From NCBI GenBank assembly GCA_040002435.1, contig JBDUEM010000008.1, positions 1 to 64,000 on the forward strand: DNA of 64,000 bases. The letters run 5' to 3'. The stretch comes from JANXXV01 sp040002435 (GTDB lineage Bacteria > Acidobacteriota > Terriglobia > Bryobacterales > Bryobacteraceae). The position numbers and the translations under genes were made by a program. Below are positions 16,542-25,420 of this stretch, one piece after another (within the stretch, counting starts at the first letter, position 1; every line of letters begins with the position of its first letter). Under the pieces are notes generated by a model, which was given only the letters and a program-made list of their open reading frames with translations, was not told the DNA's origin and did no database searches.

Positions 16542-17807
16542 ATGAAACTACTTGCCGCAACAATTCTTCTGCTCAGCATCGCCTCTCCTGCGTCTCCCGC
16601 GGGAGTGAAGGCCTTCACGGGCGCGACAGTGATGGACGGGACAGGTAAGCCGGCTATTGCCAACGCCACCATTCTGGTGCGCGACGGCAAGGTGGAAGCC
16701 GTCGGCCCGTCCTCCAAATTGAAAGTGCCCGCGGGCGCCGAGATTGTGGACGTCTCGGGCAAGTACGTGATCCCTGGAATGATCTCCACACACGTCCACA
16801 TTTCCGACGTCAACGGTCTGAAGCCTGCAGCCTATACCGAGGAAAATACCCTGCGCCAACTCGGCGTGTTTGCCCGCTACGGCATCACGACAGTCTGGAG
16901 CCTGGGCGGTGAGAAGGAGCCTGCCTACAAGGCGAGGGAGATGCAGAACAGTCCATCGCTGGACCGCGCCCGCATCTATTTGGCCGGCGAGGTTATTGTC
17001 GGCAAAACTCCGGAAGAAGCCCGCCAGATGGTGGCCAAGATTGCCGCGACGAAGCCCGACGTGATCAAAATCCGTGTGGACGACATGTTGGGCACTGCGG
17101 AGAAGATGAAGCCCGAAGTTTACAAGGCCGTCATAGAAGAAGCTCATCGCCGGGGACTGCGCGTCGCCGCCCACATTTTCTATCTGGACGATGCCAAGCA
17201 GTTGCTCCGGGACGGAGCCGATGTGATTGCGCACAGTGTTCGTGATAAGGAGATCGACGCCGAATTTATCTCGCTGATGAAGAAGCGCAACATTCCCTAC
17301 TGCCCCACCCTCACTCGCGAAATCTCTACTTTTGCCTATGAATCCAAGCCGGCGTTCTTCTCGGATCCATTCTTCCTGCGCGAGGCGGACCCGGCCGTTG
17401 TAGCTCAACTGCAGGAACCCAAGCGGCAGCAAGCCATGCACAACTCGAAGACCGCGCAAGGCTATAAGGCTGCACTCCCCACCGCTGAGAAGAATCTGAA
17501 AAAGGCGCAGGACGCCGGGATCCCTATTATTCTCGGCACCGATGCCGGCCCGATGGTGAGCCGCTTCGAAGGCTATTTTGAACACCTGGAGATGCAGATG
17601 ATGGCGGAGTCCGGGTTGACGCCCGCGCAGATTCTCCGCTCCGCCACAGTGAATGCCGCAAGCGCCATGAAAGTCGCTGGGATCGGCACTCTCGCGAAGG
17701 GGAACTGGGCAGACCTGGTGGTTCTGGACAAAGATCCCCTTGCCGATATCCGAAATACGGAAACGATTTCAGCCGTCTACACCGCGGGGAATCCGGTGAG
17801 GCACTAG
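16542..17807 (+). CDS. Exported amidohydrolase (imidazolonepropionase-like)
   Basis: 421 residues with a signal peptide ending near ASPAG. Metal-dependent amidohydrolase barrel: STHVHISD supplies the first HxH pair, DVIKIRVDD the bridging Lys region, RVAAHIF and IAHSVRD further His ligands, and ILGTDAGP the catalytic Asp. The C-terminal beta part ends in LAKGNWADLVVLDKDPLADI, typical of the family. A TAGAAT box lies shortly upstream. Substrate cannot be predicted. Its 3' end overlaps the convergent beta-lactamase-family gene by 4 bases. Confidence 0.88.
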   Translation: MKLLAATILLLSIASPASPAGVKAFTGATVMDGTGKPAIANATILVRDGKVEAVGPSSKLKVPAGAEIVDVSGKYVIPGMISTHVHISDVNGLKPAAYTEENTLRQLGVFARYGITTVWSLGGEKEPAYKAREMQNSPSLDRARIYLAGEVIVGKTPEEARQMVAKIAATKPDVIKIRVDDMLGTAEKMKPEVYKAVIEEAHRRGLRVAAHIFYLDDAKQLLRDGADVIAHSVRDKEIDAEFISLMKKRNIPYCPTLTREISTFAYESKPAFFSDPFFLREADPAVVAQLQEPKRQQAMHNSKTAQGYKAALPTAEKNLKKAQDAGIPIILGTDAGPMVSRFEGYFEHLEMQMMAESGLTPAQILRSATVNAASAMKVAGIGTLAKGNWADLVVLDKDPLADIRNTETISAVYTAGNPVRH

Positions 17808-19018
17808 GCGTAAACGGCTCGCTCGAAATCGCCCAACAATCCCACTGCTTCGCTATCCACGAATGGGTAGTATTGCATCATCAGAACGCCGCAGCGCGAT
17901 TTCTTCGGGTCGATCCAGTAATACGTGTTGGCGATACCCGCCCATGCCAGGCTACCCGCTGAACGGCCGCCCGGGTAAGCCGTTGTGTTGATCAAGAAAC
18001 CCAATCCCCACTTTTCGGTGAAGCCGGGCTGGATGTCCACGTCGCTCGACGCCTGCGGCTGATAGCTCTTCATCTTGCCCGCAGTCAGTTCGCCAATCTG
18101 ATTGATCGTCATCTTTTCGACGGTCTTGGCCTGCAGAATCCGCGCGCCGTTGTTGCCGCGCCCCATTCCCAGAATCATCTGCATGAAGCGGACATAATCG
18201 CCCACCGTGGAATACAGCCCACCTCCGCCGTTGAATTCCTTGGGAGGCTTGGGTAGCGCCCGCGTGCTTTGCTTGAGCGATCCATCGGGCTGCCGCCGGT
18301 ACGAACTCACCAACCGGTCGAACTTTGCCTCAGGCATGATGTAGCTGGTGTCCCGCATTTCGAGCGGGCCAAGGATCTTCGCCTGGAAGTAATCCTCCAG
18401 GCTGGCGCCGCTGACCTTCTCCACCAGTCGCCCGGCCCAGTCAATGCCCTGTCCATACTGCCAGTGTGTGCCGGGCTCAAACATCAGCGGCCCCACGGTT
18501 CCCGCCGGGGTTTGCCCACGCGTCGCCTCTGAGTACCGGAACATGTCACCGTGCCAGATGTCGTAGCACAGGCCTGAGGTATGCGTTAGCAGATGCTGCA
18601 GGGTAATCTCGGTGCGTGCCGGCCTCAGCGCAGGCTTGCCGGCCGAGTCGAAACCCTCCAGCAGATCCAACTTGGCCAGTTGCGGGAGATGCTTCGAAAC
18701 CGGCTCGTCCAGCCGAACTTTGCCTTGCTCTACAAGCTGCAGCGCCGCGGCCGTGGTGATGGCCTTGGTCATGGAAGCGATGGAGAAAATCGAGTCGATC
18801 TTCACTGGAACACCGGATGAATCGCGCGTTCCGAACGCGCCTTCATACAGCGTCTTGCTGCCACTTGCGAACATGCCCACCGCGGCAGGAATTTTCCGCC
18901 GTGCAATTCCGGATCGCAGCGTTTCATCTATGGTGGACGAGCTTCCCAACAAAGGCGCCCCCGCGGCCCCAAGCGAAACGGCCAAACCGGCAAATTGTCT
19001 TCGGTTCAATTGTCTCAT
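17804..19018 (-). CDS. Serine hydrolase of the beta-lactamase/penicillin-binding family (class C/EstB-like), exported
   Basis: 404 residues. N-terminus MRQLNRRQFAGLAVSLGAAG has a twin-Arg-like export signal; a longer frame adds 11 residues before it and is not preferred. Catalytic SxxK is S82-M-T-K85 in FSIASMTKAITT. A Tyr in HWQYGQGIDWAGRLV matches the second motif and SLAWAGIANTYYW takes the place of the HxG/KTG motif, as in EstB-type esterases. Probably an esterase or peptidase rather than an antibiotic resistance enzyme, though this cannot be settled from sequence. Confidence 0.85.
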   Translation of the reverse strand: MRQLNRRQFAGLAVSLGAAGAPLLGSSSTIDETLRSGIARRKIPAAVGMFASGSKTLYEGAFGTRDSSGVPVKIDSIFSIASMTKAITTAAALQLVEQGKVRLDEPVSKHLPQLAKLDLLEGFDSAGKPALRPARTEITLQHLLTHTSGLCYDIWHGDMFRYSEATRGQTPAGTVGPLMFEPGTHWQYGQGIDWAGRLVEKVSGASLEDYFQAKILGPLEMRDTSYIMPEAKFDRLVSSYRRQPDGSLKQSTRALPKPPKEFNGGGGLYSTVGDYVRFMQMILGMGRGNNGARILQAKTVEKMTINQIGELTAGKMKSYQPQASSDVDIQPGFTEKWGLGFLINTTAYPGGRSAGSLAWAGIANTYYWIDPKKSRCGVLMMQYYPFVDSEAVGLLGDFERAVYA

Positions 19019-19111
19019 CGCGCTGCCGATCCTATCGAACTCCACCCCCAATACACAAGCGCTTCCATCATGTATACTGACCCAAATTCAAGAGCAAGGA
19101 GCGTTAGCGTG

Positions 19112-21250
19112 ATGACTTCCAGAATTCTTCCCATGGCAGTGCTCGTTTCCACCGTAATGTTCCAAGTGACTGCCCAGAGTGTGCGTATTGACAACGACGA
19201 CATCGGCGGCGTTGTCACAGGTCCGAAAGGCCCTGAGGCCGGAGTCTGGGTAATTGCGGAAACGTCAGACCTTCCCACGAAGTTCGCCAAAATTGTTGTC
19301 ACCGACGACCGTGGACAATACGTGCTGCCGGACCTTCCGAAAGCAAGCTACCGCGTTTGGGTCCGCGGCTATGGCCTTGTTGATTCGGAGAAGGTTTCCG
19401 CATCGCCCGGGCAGCAGTTGAATTTGAAAGCAGTGGCGGCGCCCAATGCACGTGCTGCCGCCGAGTACTATCCGGCCAGCTACTGGTATTCCTTGCTTAA
19501 GCCGCCCGCAAAGAACGAATTCCCGGGTACCGGCCCAACCGGCAACGGCATCTCGCCGAGTATTAAATCCCAGGCGCAGTGGCTGGAACTGATTAAGACG
19601 GACAGTTGCTGGTCGTGCCATCAGCTTGGCAACAAGGCCACGCGTGAGATTCCGAAGGACCTTGGAAGCTTCGATTCTCCGGTACAAGCGTGGGATCGGC
19701 GCATCCAGTCTGGCCAGGCGGGCTCCAACATGGTCGGCGGCGTTGGCCGTTTGGGCAAAGAACGCGCGCTCGCGGTACTGGCGGATTGGACCACTCGCAT
19801 CGCGGCGGGTGAAGTTCCAACTGCCCCGCCGCGGCCGCAAGGTGTCGAACGTAACATCGTAATCACTGAGTGGGACTGGGCGACGCCGAAAGCTTACCTT
19901 CACGATGAGATCGCCACCGACAAACGCAATCCCAGGGTCAATGCCTACGGCCTGCTCTATGGCGCGCCGGAACTCAGCACGGACAACGTGCCTGTTCTCG
20001 ACCCCGTCCGTCACATTGCGAGTTCCGTGAAGATGCCGGTGCGCGACCCGCAGACGCCCGGGCCTGGCGCGCCGCTGAAGCCCTCGCCGTATTGGGGCGG
20101 CGAATCGATTTGGGATAGCCAGGCGAACATGCATAACCCGATGTTGGACGAGAAATCCCGCGTATGGTTCACGTCTGTCATTCGCCCGGTGGAAAATCCA
20201 GCCTTCTGCAAGGAAGGCTCCACGCACGAGTCTGCGAAATTGTTCCCGTTGAACCGCAGCGGCCGTCAGCTGGCTATGTATGATCCGTCCACCAAAAAAT
20301 TTACGTTGATTGATACCTGTTTCTCCACGCACCACCTGCAATTCGCCGAAGACGCCAACCAGACCCTCTGGACCAGCAGCGGCGGTGGCGGAGACGCCGT
20401 CGGATGGTTAAATCGCAAGATGTTTGAGGAGACCCACGACGAACAAAAATCGCAGGGTTGGACGGCCCTGATTCTCGATACTAACGGCAATGGCAAACGC
20501 GATGAGTATGTAGAGCCGAACCAGCCAGTGGATCCGGCGAAGGACAAGCGAATTGCGGGTTCGTTCTACGGCGTCACCGTAAGCCCCGCCGATGGTTCAG
20601 TCTGGGGCTCCGTCCTGGGGTTCCCCGGCTCCGTGGTCCGCTTGAACCCAGGCAAGAATCCGCCGTCAACCGCCCTTGCCGAGATCTACGAACTTCCCTA
20701 TGACAACCCAAAGGCACGCGTGCAGGGATATTCGCCGCGCGGACTCGACATCGATACGAACGGTGTGGTCTGGACAGTAACGGCGAGCGGACACTTCGCC
20801 AGCTTTGACCGCCGGAAATGCAAAGCTCCGCTGAACGGGCCCGCTGCAACCGGCCAGCATTGCCCGGAAGGTTGGACTCTCACCCCCTTTCCCGTGCCGC
20901 AGCTGAAGGGAGTCACGGATTCCGGCAGCGCCGAAGCCAGCTACTACGATTGGGTAGATCAGTTCGACACGTTTGGGCTGGGAAAGAACGTGCCCATCGC
21001 GACAGGGAATGGGGAGGACGCCTTGATGGCGCTGGTGAACGGCAAGTGGGTGACACTCAGAGTACCCTACCCGATCGGGTTCTTTGCGAAGGGGATGGAC
21101 GGCCGCATCGACGATCCGAAGGCAGGCTGGAAGGGTAAAGGCCTTTGGTCTACCTATGCCACCCGCACAGCGTTCCATGTTGAGGGAGGCAAAGGAACAA
21201 CCAGCAAGGTCCTGCAATTCCAACTCAGGCCCGATGCTCTGGCGCACTGA
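19112..21250 (+). CDS. Exported multidomain protein: carboxypeptidase-regulatory domain, one haem-c site, propeller region
   Basis: About 712 residues. The start ATG lies after AAGGAG; upstream codons are in the promoter region of the divergent gene. Signal peptide (RILPMAVLVSTVMFQVTAQS), then a carboxypeptidase-regulatory-like beta sandwich (residues about 30-105, IGGVVTGPKGPEAGVWVIAE). A single CxxCH haem-c site follows (DSCWSCHQLG, near residue 170). The last 400 residues read like a streptogramin-lyase/NHL-type beta propeller (LQFAEDANQTLWTSSGGGGD, GLDIDTNGVVWTVTASG). The mix suggests a periplasmic redox or sugar/alcohol-oxidising role, but no catalytic residue was recognised. Confidence 0.8.
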   Translation: MTSRILPMAVLVSTVMFQVTAQSVRIDNDDIGGVVTGPKGPEAGVWVIAETSDLPTKFAKIVVTDDRGQYVLPDLPKASYRVWVRGYGLVDSEKVSASPGQQLNLKAVAAPNARAAAEYYPASYWYSLLKPPAKNEFPGTGPTGNGISPSIKSQAQWLELIKTDSCWSCHQLGNKATREIPKDLGSFDSPVQAWDRRIQSGQAGSNMVGGVGRLGKERALAVLADWTTRIAAGEVPTAPPRPQGVERNIVITEWDWATPKAYLHDEIATDKRNPRVNAYGLLYGAPELSTDNVPVLDPVRHIASSVKMPVRDPQTPGPGAPLKPSPYWGGESIWDSQANMHNPMLDEKSRVWFTSVIRPVENPAFCKEGSTHESAKLFPLNRSGRQLAMYDPSTKKFTLIDTCFSTHHLQFAEDANQTLWTSSGGGGDAVGWLNRKMFEETHDEQKSQGWTALILDTNGNGKRDEYVEPNQPVDPAKDKRIAGSFYGVTVSPADGSVWGSVLGFPGSVVRLNPGKNPPSTALAEIYELPYDNPKARVQGYSPRGLDIDTNGVVWTVTASGHFASFDRRKCKAPLNGPAATGQHCPEGWTLTPFPVPQLKGVTDSGSAEASYYDWVDQFDTFGLGKNVPIATGNGEDALMALVNGKWVTLRVPYPIGFFAKGMDGRIDDPKAGWKGKGLWSTYATRTAFHVEGGKGTTSKVLQFQLRPDALAH

Positions 21251-21306
21251 AACTTTGTAACGGATTTACAGCGGTCGTAGTCCAGACGCTAGGGAGAAAC
21301 TAGCCA

Positions 21307-22047
21307 ATGGCAGCAATAACGCAACGCGACTTAGCCATCCCAGCAATCGTGTCGCAGGATGAATGGTTGACTGAGCGGAAGAAGCTTCTCGCGCACGAAA
21401 AAGAGCTTACGAGACAGAGTGACCATGTGAATGCCGAAAGGCGCCGTCTGCCCATGGTTAGGCTGGATAAACACTACGCATTCGATGGCCCAAACGGCAA
21501 GCAGAGTTTGCAGGATCTGTTCGACGGACGCCGCCAGTTGATTGTCTATCACTTCATGTTCGATCCGGCGTGGGACCAAGGCTGTTCCGGATGTACTGGT
21601 TTTGTGAATGCTTTGGGCGACCTGTCGATGTTGCGCGATCGCCAGACCACCTTTGTGGTGATATCCCGAGCCCCGCTGGTGAAGCTCGAGAAATATAAGA
21701 CGGAGAAAGGGTGGAGCATCCCGTGGTATTCGTCCTTCGGAAGCGATTTCAATTACGATTTCCACGCCACGTTAGATGAAAACGTCGCGCCCCTTGAATA
21801 TAACTATATGGACAAGGGAGAGCTCTTACGAAAGAAAGGCCCCGATCACCTTCCAAAGGGCGAGGCCCACGGTCTCAGCGTTTTCTTCGCCATCGGAAAC
21901 GACGTTTTTCATACTTACTCGACTTATGCCCGGGGGGCGGAGGGCATCACCGATTCGTACAGCCTTCTCGACATTACGCCATACGGGCGGCAGGAAAATT
22001 TTGAAGATTCGCCGCCCGGCTGGCCTCAGAAACCTACTTACGGCTGA
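21307..22047 (+). CDS. DUF899 family thioredoxin-like protein
   Basis: 246 residues, cytoplasmic. Typical DUF899 features: N-terminal VSQDEWLTERKKLLAHEKEL, then LPMVRLDKHYAFDGPNG, the YHFMFDPAWDQGCSGCTGF segment with a CxxC pair, and DITPYGRQE near the end. The fold is thioredoxin-like; function in the family is not established. It follows the haem-c/propeller gene by 56 bases and may share its transcript. Its 3' end overlaps the convergent GlcG-like gene by 10 bases. Confidence 0.88.
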   Translation: MAAITQRDLAIPAIVSQDEWLTERKKLLAHEKELTRQSDHVNAERRRLPMVRLDKHYAFDGPNGKQSLQDLFDGRRQLIVYHFMFDPAWDQGCSGCTGFVNALGDLSMLRDRQTTFVVISRAPLVKLEKYKTEKGWSIPWYSSFGSDFNYDFHATLDENVAPLEYNYMDKGELLRKKGPDHLPKGEAHGLSVFFAIGNDVFHTYSTYARGAEGITDSYSLLDITPYGRQENFEDSPPGWPQKPTYG

Positions 22048-22871
22048 ACAGGGGGCAGTGACGCGGAACCGTTCGTGTTGATGCAGGTTGGATGGCCAAA
22101 TCCACCGGCGCTGTTACCGGTTCCGCCCATTGGGTTGGGCACGATGTCAAAGATAATGTTGTCCGGACGCATTGGGTCGCCGGAGACGCCACCGACCCCC
22201 TCCAGATGATCCAGGGCCAGGTTCTTACGTACCCGCCATGCGATATTGTGATCGGCGCAAGACGTGTCTCCGCTAACTCCCACGGCACCGAGCAGCAGTT
22301 TGCCGGGACCATACAATCCAAGCCCGCCTCCAAAGACGTTAACGCCGCCGATGCGGCTGCCTTGCATAGGGTCGTTCGCCGTACCGAATTGCGAAGTTGG
22401 CCCTTTATAGGCAACCCCCGTATCGACTGGGTTACTTGCCTGGAGTCCGAACAGGCTCCCGCCAGGCTGGACAGCCGAATACAAGTTCGCGGTGGACAGC
22501 GACAAACCGTTCGGTTGTCCAGAACCACCGCCGTTTGAAGACGAATCCAAACTGAACGCATTTGCAGTGTTCGCCTTCTGTGCTGAAATTATCCGGCTGC
22601 CCAGCCACTGTGCCCCACGGCTGCTTCCGGAATACGCCACCGCGCAGACTACGCCGGTACGGTCTACTATCGTGGCCCACATGTGGTTGTTCAGGCCGCT
22701 TGTCTCGGCGGTAGTCGCCGCGATCAGTGCGGCTTTGAGGGCACTCTGGTTTGGCAGGCTTTTGCAGTCGTTACTGTTGCCATTACTGTCATCATCCGCC
22801 ACTGCGATACCCATGGTCAGGGTACAGGCAAACGCCACTGTGGCCACTTGAGATAGCGATCTGATTCTCAT
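22038..22871 (-). CDS. Exported GlcG/HbpS-family haem-binding-like protein
   Basis: 277 residues, signal peptide (SLSQVATVAFACTLTMGIAVA). The mature part contains the GlcG/HbpS pattern: helix LKAALIAATTAETSGLNN, HMWATIVDRTGVVCAVAYSG, AQKANTANAFS, and GVNVFGGGLGLYGPGKLLLG followed by GAVGVSGDTSCADHNIAWRV. Family members bind haem or act as redox sensors, but ligand residues cannot be assigned here. The C-terminal extension (FGHPTCINTNGSASLPPVQP) is poor in known motifs. Confidence 0.8.
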   Translation of the reverse strand: MRIRSLSQVATVAFACTLTMGIAVADDDSNGNSNDCKSLPNQSALKAALIAATTAETSGLNNHMWATIVDRTGVVCAVAYSGSSRGAQWLGSRIISAQKANTANAFSLDSSSNGGGSGQPNGLSLSTANLYSAVQPGGSLFGLQASNPVDTGVAYKGPTSQFGTANDPMQGSRIGGVNVFGGGLGLYGPGKLLLGAVGVSGDTSCADHNIAWRVRKNLALDHLEGVGGVSGDPMRPDNIIFDIVPNPMGGTGNSAGGFGHPTCINTNGSASLPPVQP

Positions 22872-22953
22872 TTTTCTCCTTGGTGTTGGCGCGAATTGTA
22901 CTCAGGAGATTCTACATCAAACCGATCGTTCATAATGAACCGCAGGAGGCGGG

Positions 22954-23377
22954 ATGCGAAACTTGTTGCGGGATCTCCGTTGCATCAAGCTGAATCGCAC
23001 GCCGCAGTTGCACTGGATGATGGGATTGCGCAGCGCATTCGCCAGACTGGGCATGTATGGAGTTACCTCATGGGCAGTGGCACAGCCAACGAGGGAGATC
23101 GGGATCCGCATGGTCGTGGGCGCCGATACCGGCCGCATCCTGGGGATGGTATCGCTCTACGGCGCCAGACTTTGCGTCGGGGCTTGCGATCGGACTCACA
23201 GCCGCCTTCGTGTTTCGCCGATTCCTGGAGAGTCTGACATTCGACGTCAGTCCTGCCGATCCTTCCATCTACGCGATCGCTGCGTTGTTGATGATTGCCG
23301 CGGCCCTGTTGGCTTGCTACTGGCCGGCGCGGCGGGCCAGCCGAGTGGGTCCAATGATTTCGCTGCGTTGGGAGTGA
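22954..23377 (+). pseudogene. Remnant of an ADOP-type (MacB/FtsX-like) ABC permease
   Basis: A relic of the acidobacterial duplicated orphan permease family. An AGGAGG ribosome site precedes MRNLLRDLRCIKLNRTPQ, which matches the ADOP N-terminus. The frame then jumps directly to the C-terminal module (ARLGMYGVTSWAVAQPTREI, then GIRMVVGADTGRILGMVSLY), so some 700 residues are deleted. Around 23160 the frame shifts by one, and the end of the protein (FDVSPADPSIYAIAALLMIA, then LLACYWPARRASRVGPMISL) continues in the next frame to its stop. Two lesions make it non-functional. Confidence 0.85.
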
Positions 23378-23640
23378 CGGACTAACGTTTTGTGTGGCCG
23401 AATCGTCTCGTGGGCACGCGTGTCGGTAGTCGATAGGTGCCTGTGACAAAACCGCCGGCCCGGCTTTATCCGCTCCGCAGATTGACGATCAGCGAACGCG
23501 GCGCTGGTGGCGACCGCTGTTAACGTAGTTGGAAAGCCGTTGGTTTCCCCTTGATCGGGCGTGAACTTTGCCGCCAGGAACTGCTGGAATCATCGTGGCG
23601 GCGGAATAATCCACAACGCGTCAAACAGCAGGCCAAAAAG
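23378..23640. other. Intergenic region with no recognisable gene
   Basis: Between the permease wreck and the tRNA promoter. An open frame crosses into the tRNA but has no family resemblance. Nothing else recognised. Confidence 0.5.
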
Positions 23641-23669
23641 TTGACTCCTGGGTCTGTGTCCTGCACAAT
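23641..23669 (+). promoter_or_regulatory. Sigma-70-type promoter of tRNA-Leu
   Basis: TTGACT (-35) and CACAAT (-10) are separated by exactly 17 bases, with the -10 ending 19 bases before the mature tRNA. It is the best-formed promoter in the window. A perfect 12-base palindrome, GTAGACGTCTAC, follows at 23671-23682 in the initiation/leader region. Confidence 0.75.
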
Positions 23670-23688
23670 AGTAGACGTCTACAATAGT

Positions 23689-23775
23689 GCGGATGTGGCG
23701 GAATTGGCAGACGCGCGTGGTTCAGGTCCACGTTCTCGCAAGGGAGTGGAGGTTCAAGTCCTCTCATCCGCACCA
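23689..23775 (+). tRNA. tRNA-Leu (anticodon CAG)
   Basis: The 87-base sequence folds as a class II tRNA: acceptor stem GCGGATG/CATCCGC, D arm GGCGGAATTGGCAGACGC, anticodon stem CGTGG/CCACG with loop TTCAGGT (anticodon CAG), a long variable arm, and T arm GAGGTTCAAGTCCTC. The terminal CCA is encoded. It reads CUG leucine codons. tRNA genes are frequent integration sites, but the flanks show only the permease relic and no integrase. Confidence 0.97.
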
Positions 23776-23785
23776 GCAGACTGAA

Positions 23786-23971
23786 TCAGCTAGTACCGGC
23801 GAGCGCCGGGAAAAGCATCGAACGTAAAATATCCAAAATATTGCGGCTCCGCGAAAGGTCGTTATTCAAAACTTTGTTTTGATTCTGCGGACGATGCAAC
23901 AACATTTCTACGCGCTTGAACCAATAAGCGAAGAGTACGAGAGAGACGACGAGGATAAAGGAAAGCGTCAT
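23786..23971 (-). CDS. Small single-span membrane protein, unknown
   Basis: About 61 residues: MTLSFILVVSLVLFAYWFKR forms one transmembrane helix, followed by a charged tail (VEMLLHRPQNQNKVLNNDLS) and FPALAGTS end. A TTG three codons upstream is another start. It lies alone between the tRNA and the metallo-hydrolase gene. Coding is supported only by the coherent helix-plus-tail layout; no family recognised. Confidence 0.45.
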   Translation of the reverse strand: MTLSFILVVSLVLFAYWFKRVEMLLHRPQNQNKVLNNDLSRSRNILDILRSMLFPALAGTS

Positions 23972-24027
23972 TGGTTCCAAGGTGGATACATATTACCAGA
24001 GAAGGACCGAAAAACCATTGCTTTTTT

Positions 24028-25419
24028 TTAAACGAAGTAGTCGATGAAAAGCCGGTCCACGGTCACGTTTTTCTCCAGCCCGCCCCAGTCCACGCTCTTC
24101 ATGGGATCGGGAATGTCGCCCACACCCTGATCGTTACGTAGCAGACGTTTTGCGGTGTGTTCCTCTAATGCCTCAAACAGATTTGGCGCCGGCATGGTCC
24201 AATGCTTACTGTTCTTGGCAAATTTCTGATTCGTTGGAATCATCGCCACCAGTTTCGGGTGATTCATTTGCTCCAGCGCCGGCTTTAGGGTAGCGTTATG
24301 GCTCCCGTGGTGACCCACCTTATAGAAAATCGTCCTCTTTAGCAGAGCCGGAACGTCGAATTTCTTGATGTCGAACCACGAATCCCAACTGCCTACCTGT
24401 GCATCTCCAGGGAAGAGAAGTACGTCGCCATCGGGAAACTCGAACGCCAAAGCGAGGCTGGTGTTGTTGATGTACTTGTCCATCTGCAGGGCAAGCGACG
24501 AGGCGGAACTGAAGGCCTGGTTGTCGATGCGGCGCCACGATTCCTGGCTATCGTTATAACGGGCGAGGCTATCCGTCAGCGCGCCCTGTTCCTGCAACTC
24601 GCCGAGCGACAGACCATCCTTGTCGACCACCACTTTTCGCCGCCATTGCGCGGCAAAAGGGAATTGTTGTTGCATCTCGCTCGCGCCGCCATCGAGGCCC
24701 AACATCAGTGCCTTGTCATAGCTTGCACCGGCGCGTTCCATGGTTCGCAATTGCTCTTCCGTTGGCGGCGGGCCCAGCACATAGACTTTGACTCCGAAGA
24801 CCTCCCACACATCCCCTGGAGAACCGAACCTCAGACTGCCTTTTGCCTGCTTCTTCACGAACTGCATCGCTGCTCTGGGCTGTTCGGCCACCTCGCTGCC
24901 GTCCGCGGCGAGACCGGTGAATTCGGCAATCTGCGCGACGCCGCCGTGCAGTGTTTCGTAATCTTCCGGATTCGACGCGGCCAGTTGCTGCAGGCCGCTG
25001 AGCGCAGCAGCCAGACTGGTCTTGAGTCCCTCGTATTTCTGCCGCAAGTCTGAGGCAACCTTATTGCGTGGATCTTCGAGCCATCCAAACCACGCTTCGC
25101 CAAAACTCAATTTCTCCTCAAACACTGTTTTCGCGGAGTTGAATATCGACACGTGATCCATGTGCTCGTGCGTTACCACTACCGCATCAATGTGCCCGCC
25201 AGTGGTCTCGGCGATATGGTTGACAATTTCAAGCTGCAAATCCTTTTCTTTCGAATTGGGGTCGATCCGCGACCCGGCAAACATTCCGCAATCAATCAGG
25301 ATTTGCTGTTGTTTGCCGCCATTGAAGAAAGTAAGCAGAAAACAGTCTCCCAGGCCCACACGGTACATGCGGATCCGCGCGCGGTGGGTGGGTTTGGCGG
25401 CGCTCTTCTTTACGGCCAT
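24028..25419 (-). CDS. ComEC-like metallo-beta-lactamase-fold hydrolase
   Basis: 463 residues, no signal peptide. The N-terminus RMYRVGLGDCFLLTF with LIDCGMF is the ComEC/Rec2-type MBL opening. The metal site is complete: VVTHEHMDH (H84, H86, D88, H89), the later Asp in LLFPGDAQVG and His in KVGHHGSHN. Between them is a long helical insertion (residues about 100-300). The start ATG lies one base after the protease stop, so the two are translationally coupled; a longer upstream frame is inside the protease gene. Such MBLs may cleave nucleic acids or nucleotides; the substrate here is unknown. Likely works with the protease. Confidence 0.85.
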   Translation of the reverse strand: MAVKKSAAKPTHRARIRMYRVGLGDCFLLTFFNGGKQQQILIDCGMFAGSRIDPNSKEKDLQLEIVNHIAETTGGHIDAVVVTHEHMDHVSIFNSAKTVFEEKLSFGEAWFGWLEDPRNKVASDLRQKYEGLKTSLAAALSGLQQLAASNPEDYETLHGGVAQIAEFTGLAADGSEVAEQPRAAMQFVKKQAKGSLRFGSPGDVWEVFGVKVYVLGPPPTEEQLRTMERAGASYDKALMLGLDGGASEMQQQFPFAAQWRRKVVVDKDGLSLGELQEQGALTDSLARYNDSQESWRRIDNQAFSSASSLALQMDKYINNTSLALAFEFPDGDVLLFPGDAQVGSWDSWFDIKKFDVPALLKRTIFYKVGHHGSHNATLKPALEQMNHPKLVAMIPTNQKFAKNSKHWTMPAPNLFEALEEHTAKRLLRNDQGVGDIPDPMKSVDWGGLEKNVTVDRLFIDYFV

Positions 25420-25420
25420 G

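Noticed and set aside
17804..19018. Beta-lactamase antibiotic resistance gene
   Set aside because: Motif set (SxxK, YxQG, WAG) fits EstB-type esterases better than true class C beta-lactamases.
23551..23784. Plus-strand open frame of 77 residues
   Set aside because: It runs through the promoter and the whole tRNA-Leu gene.
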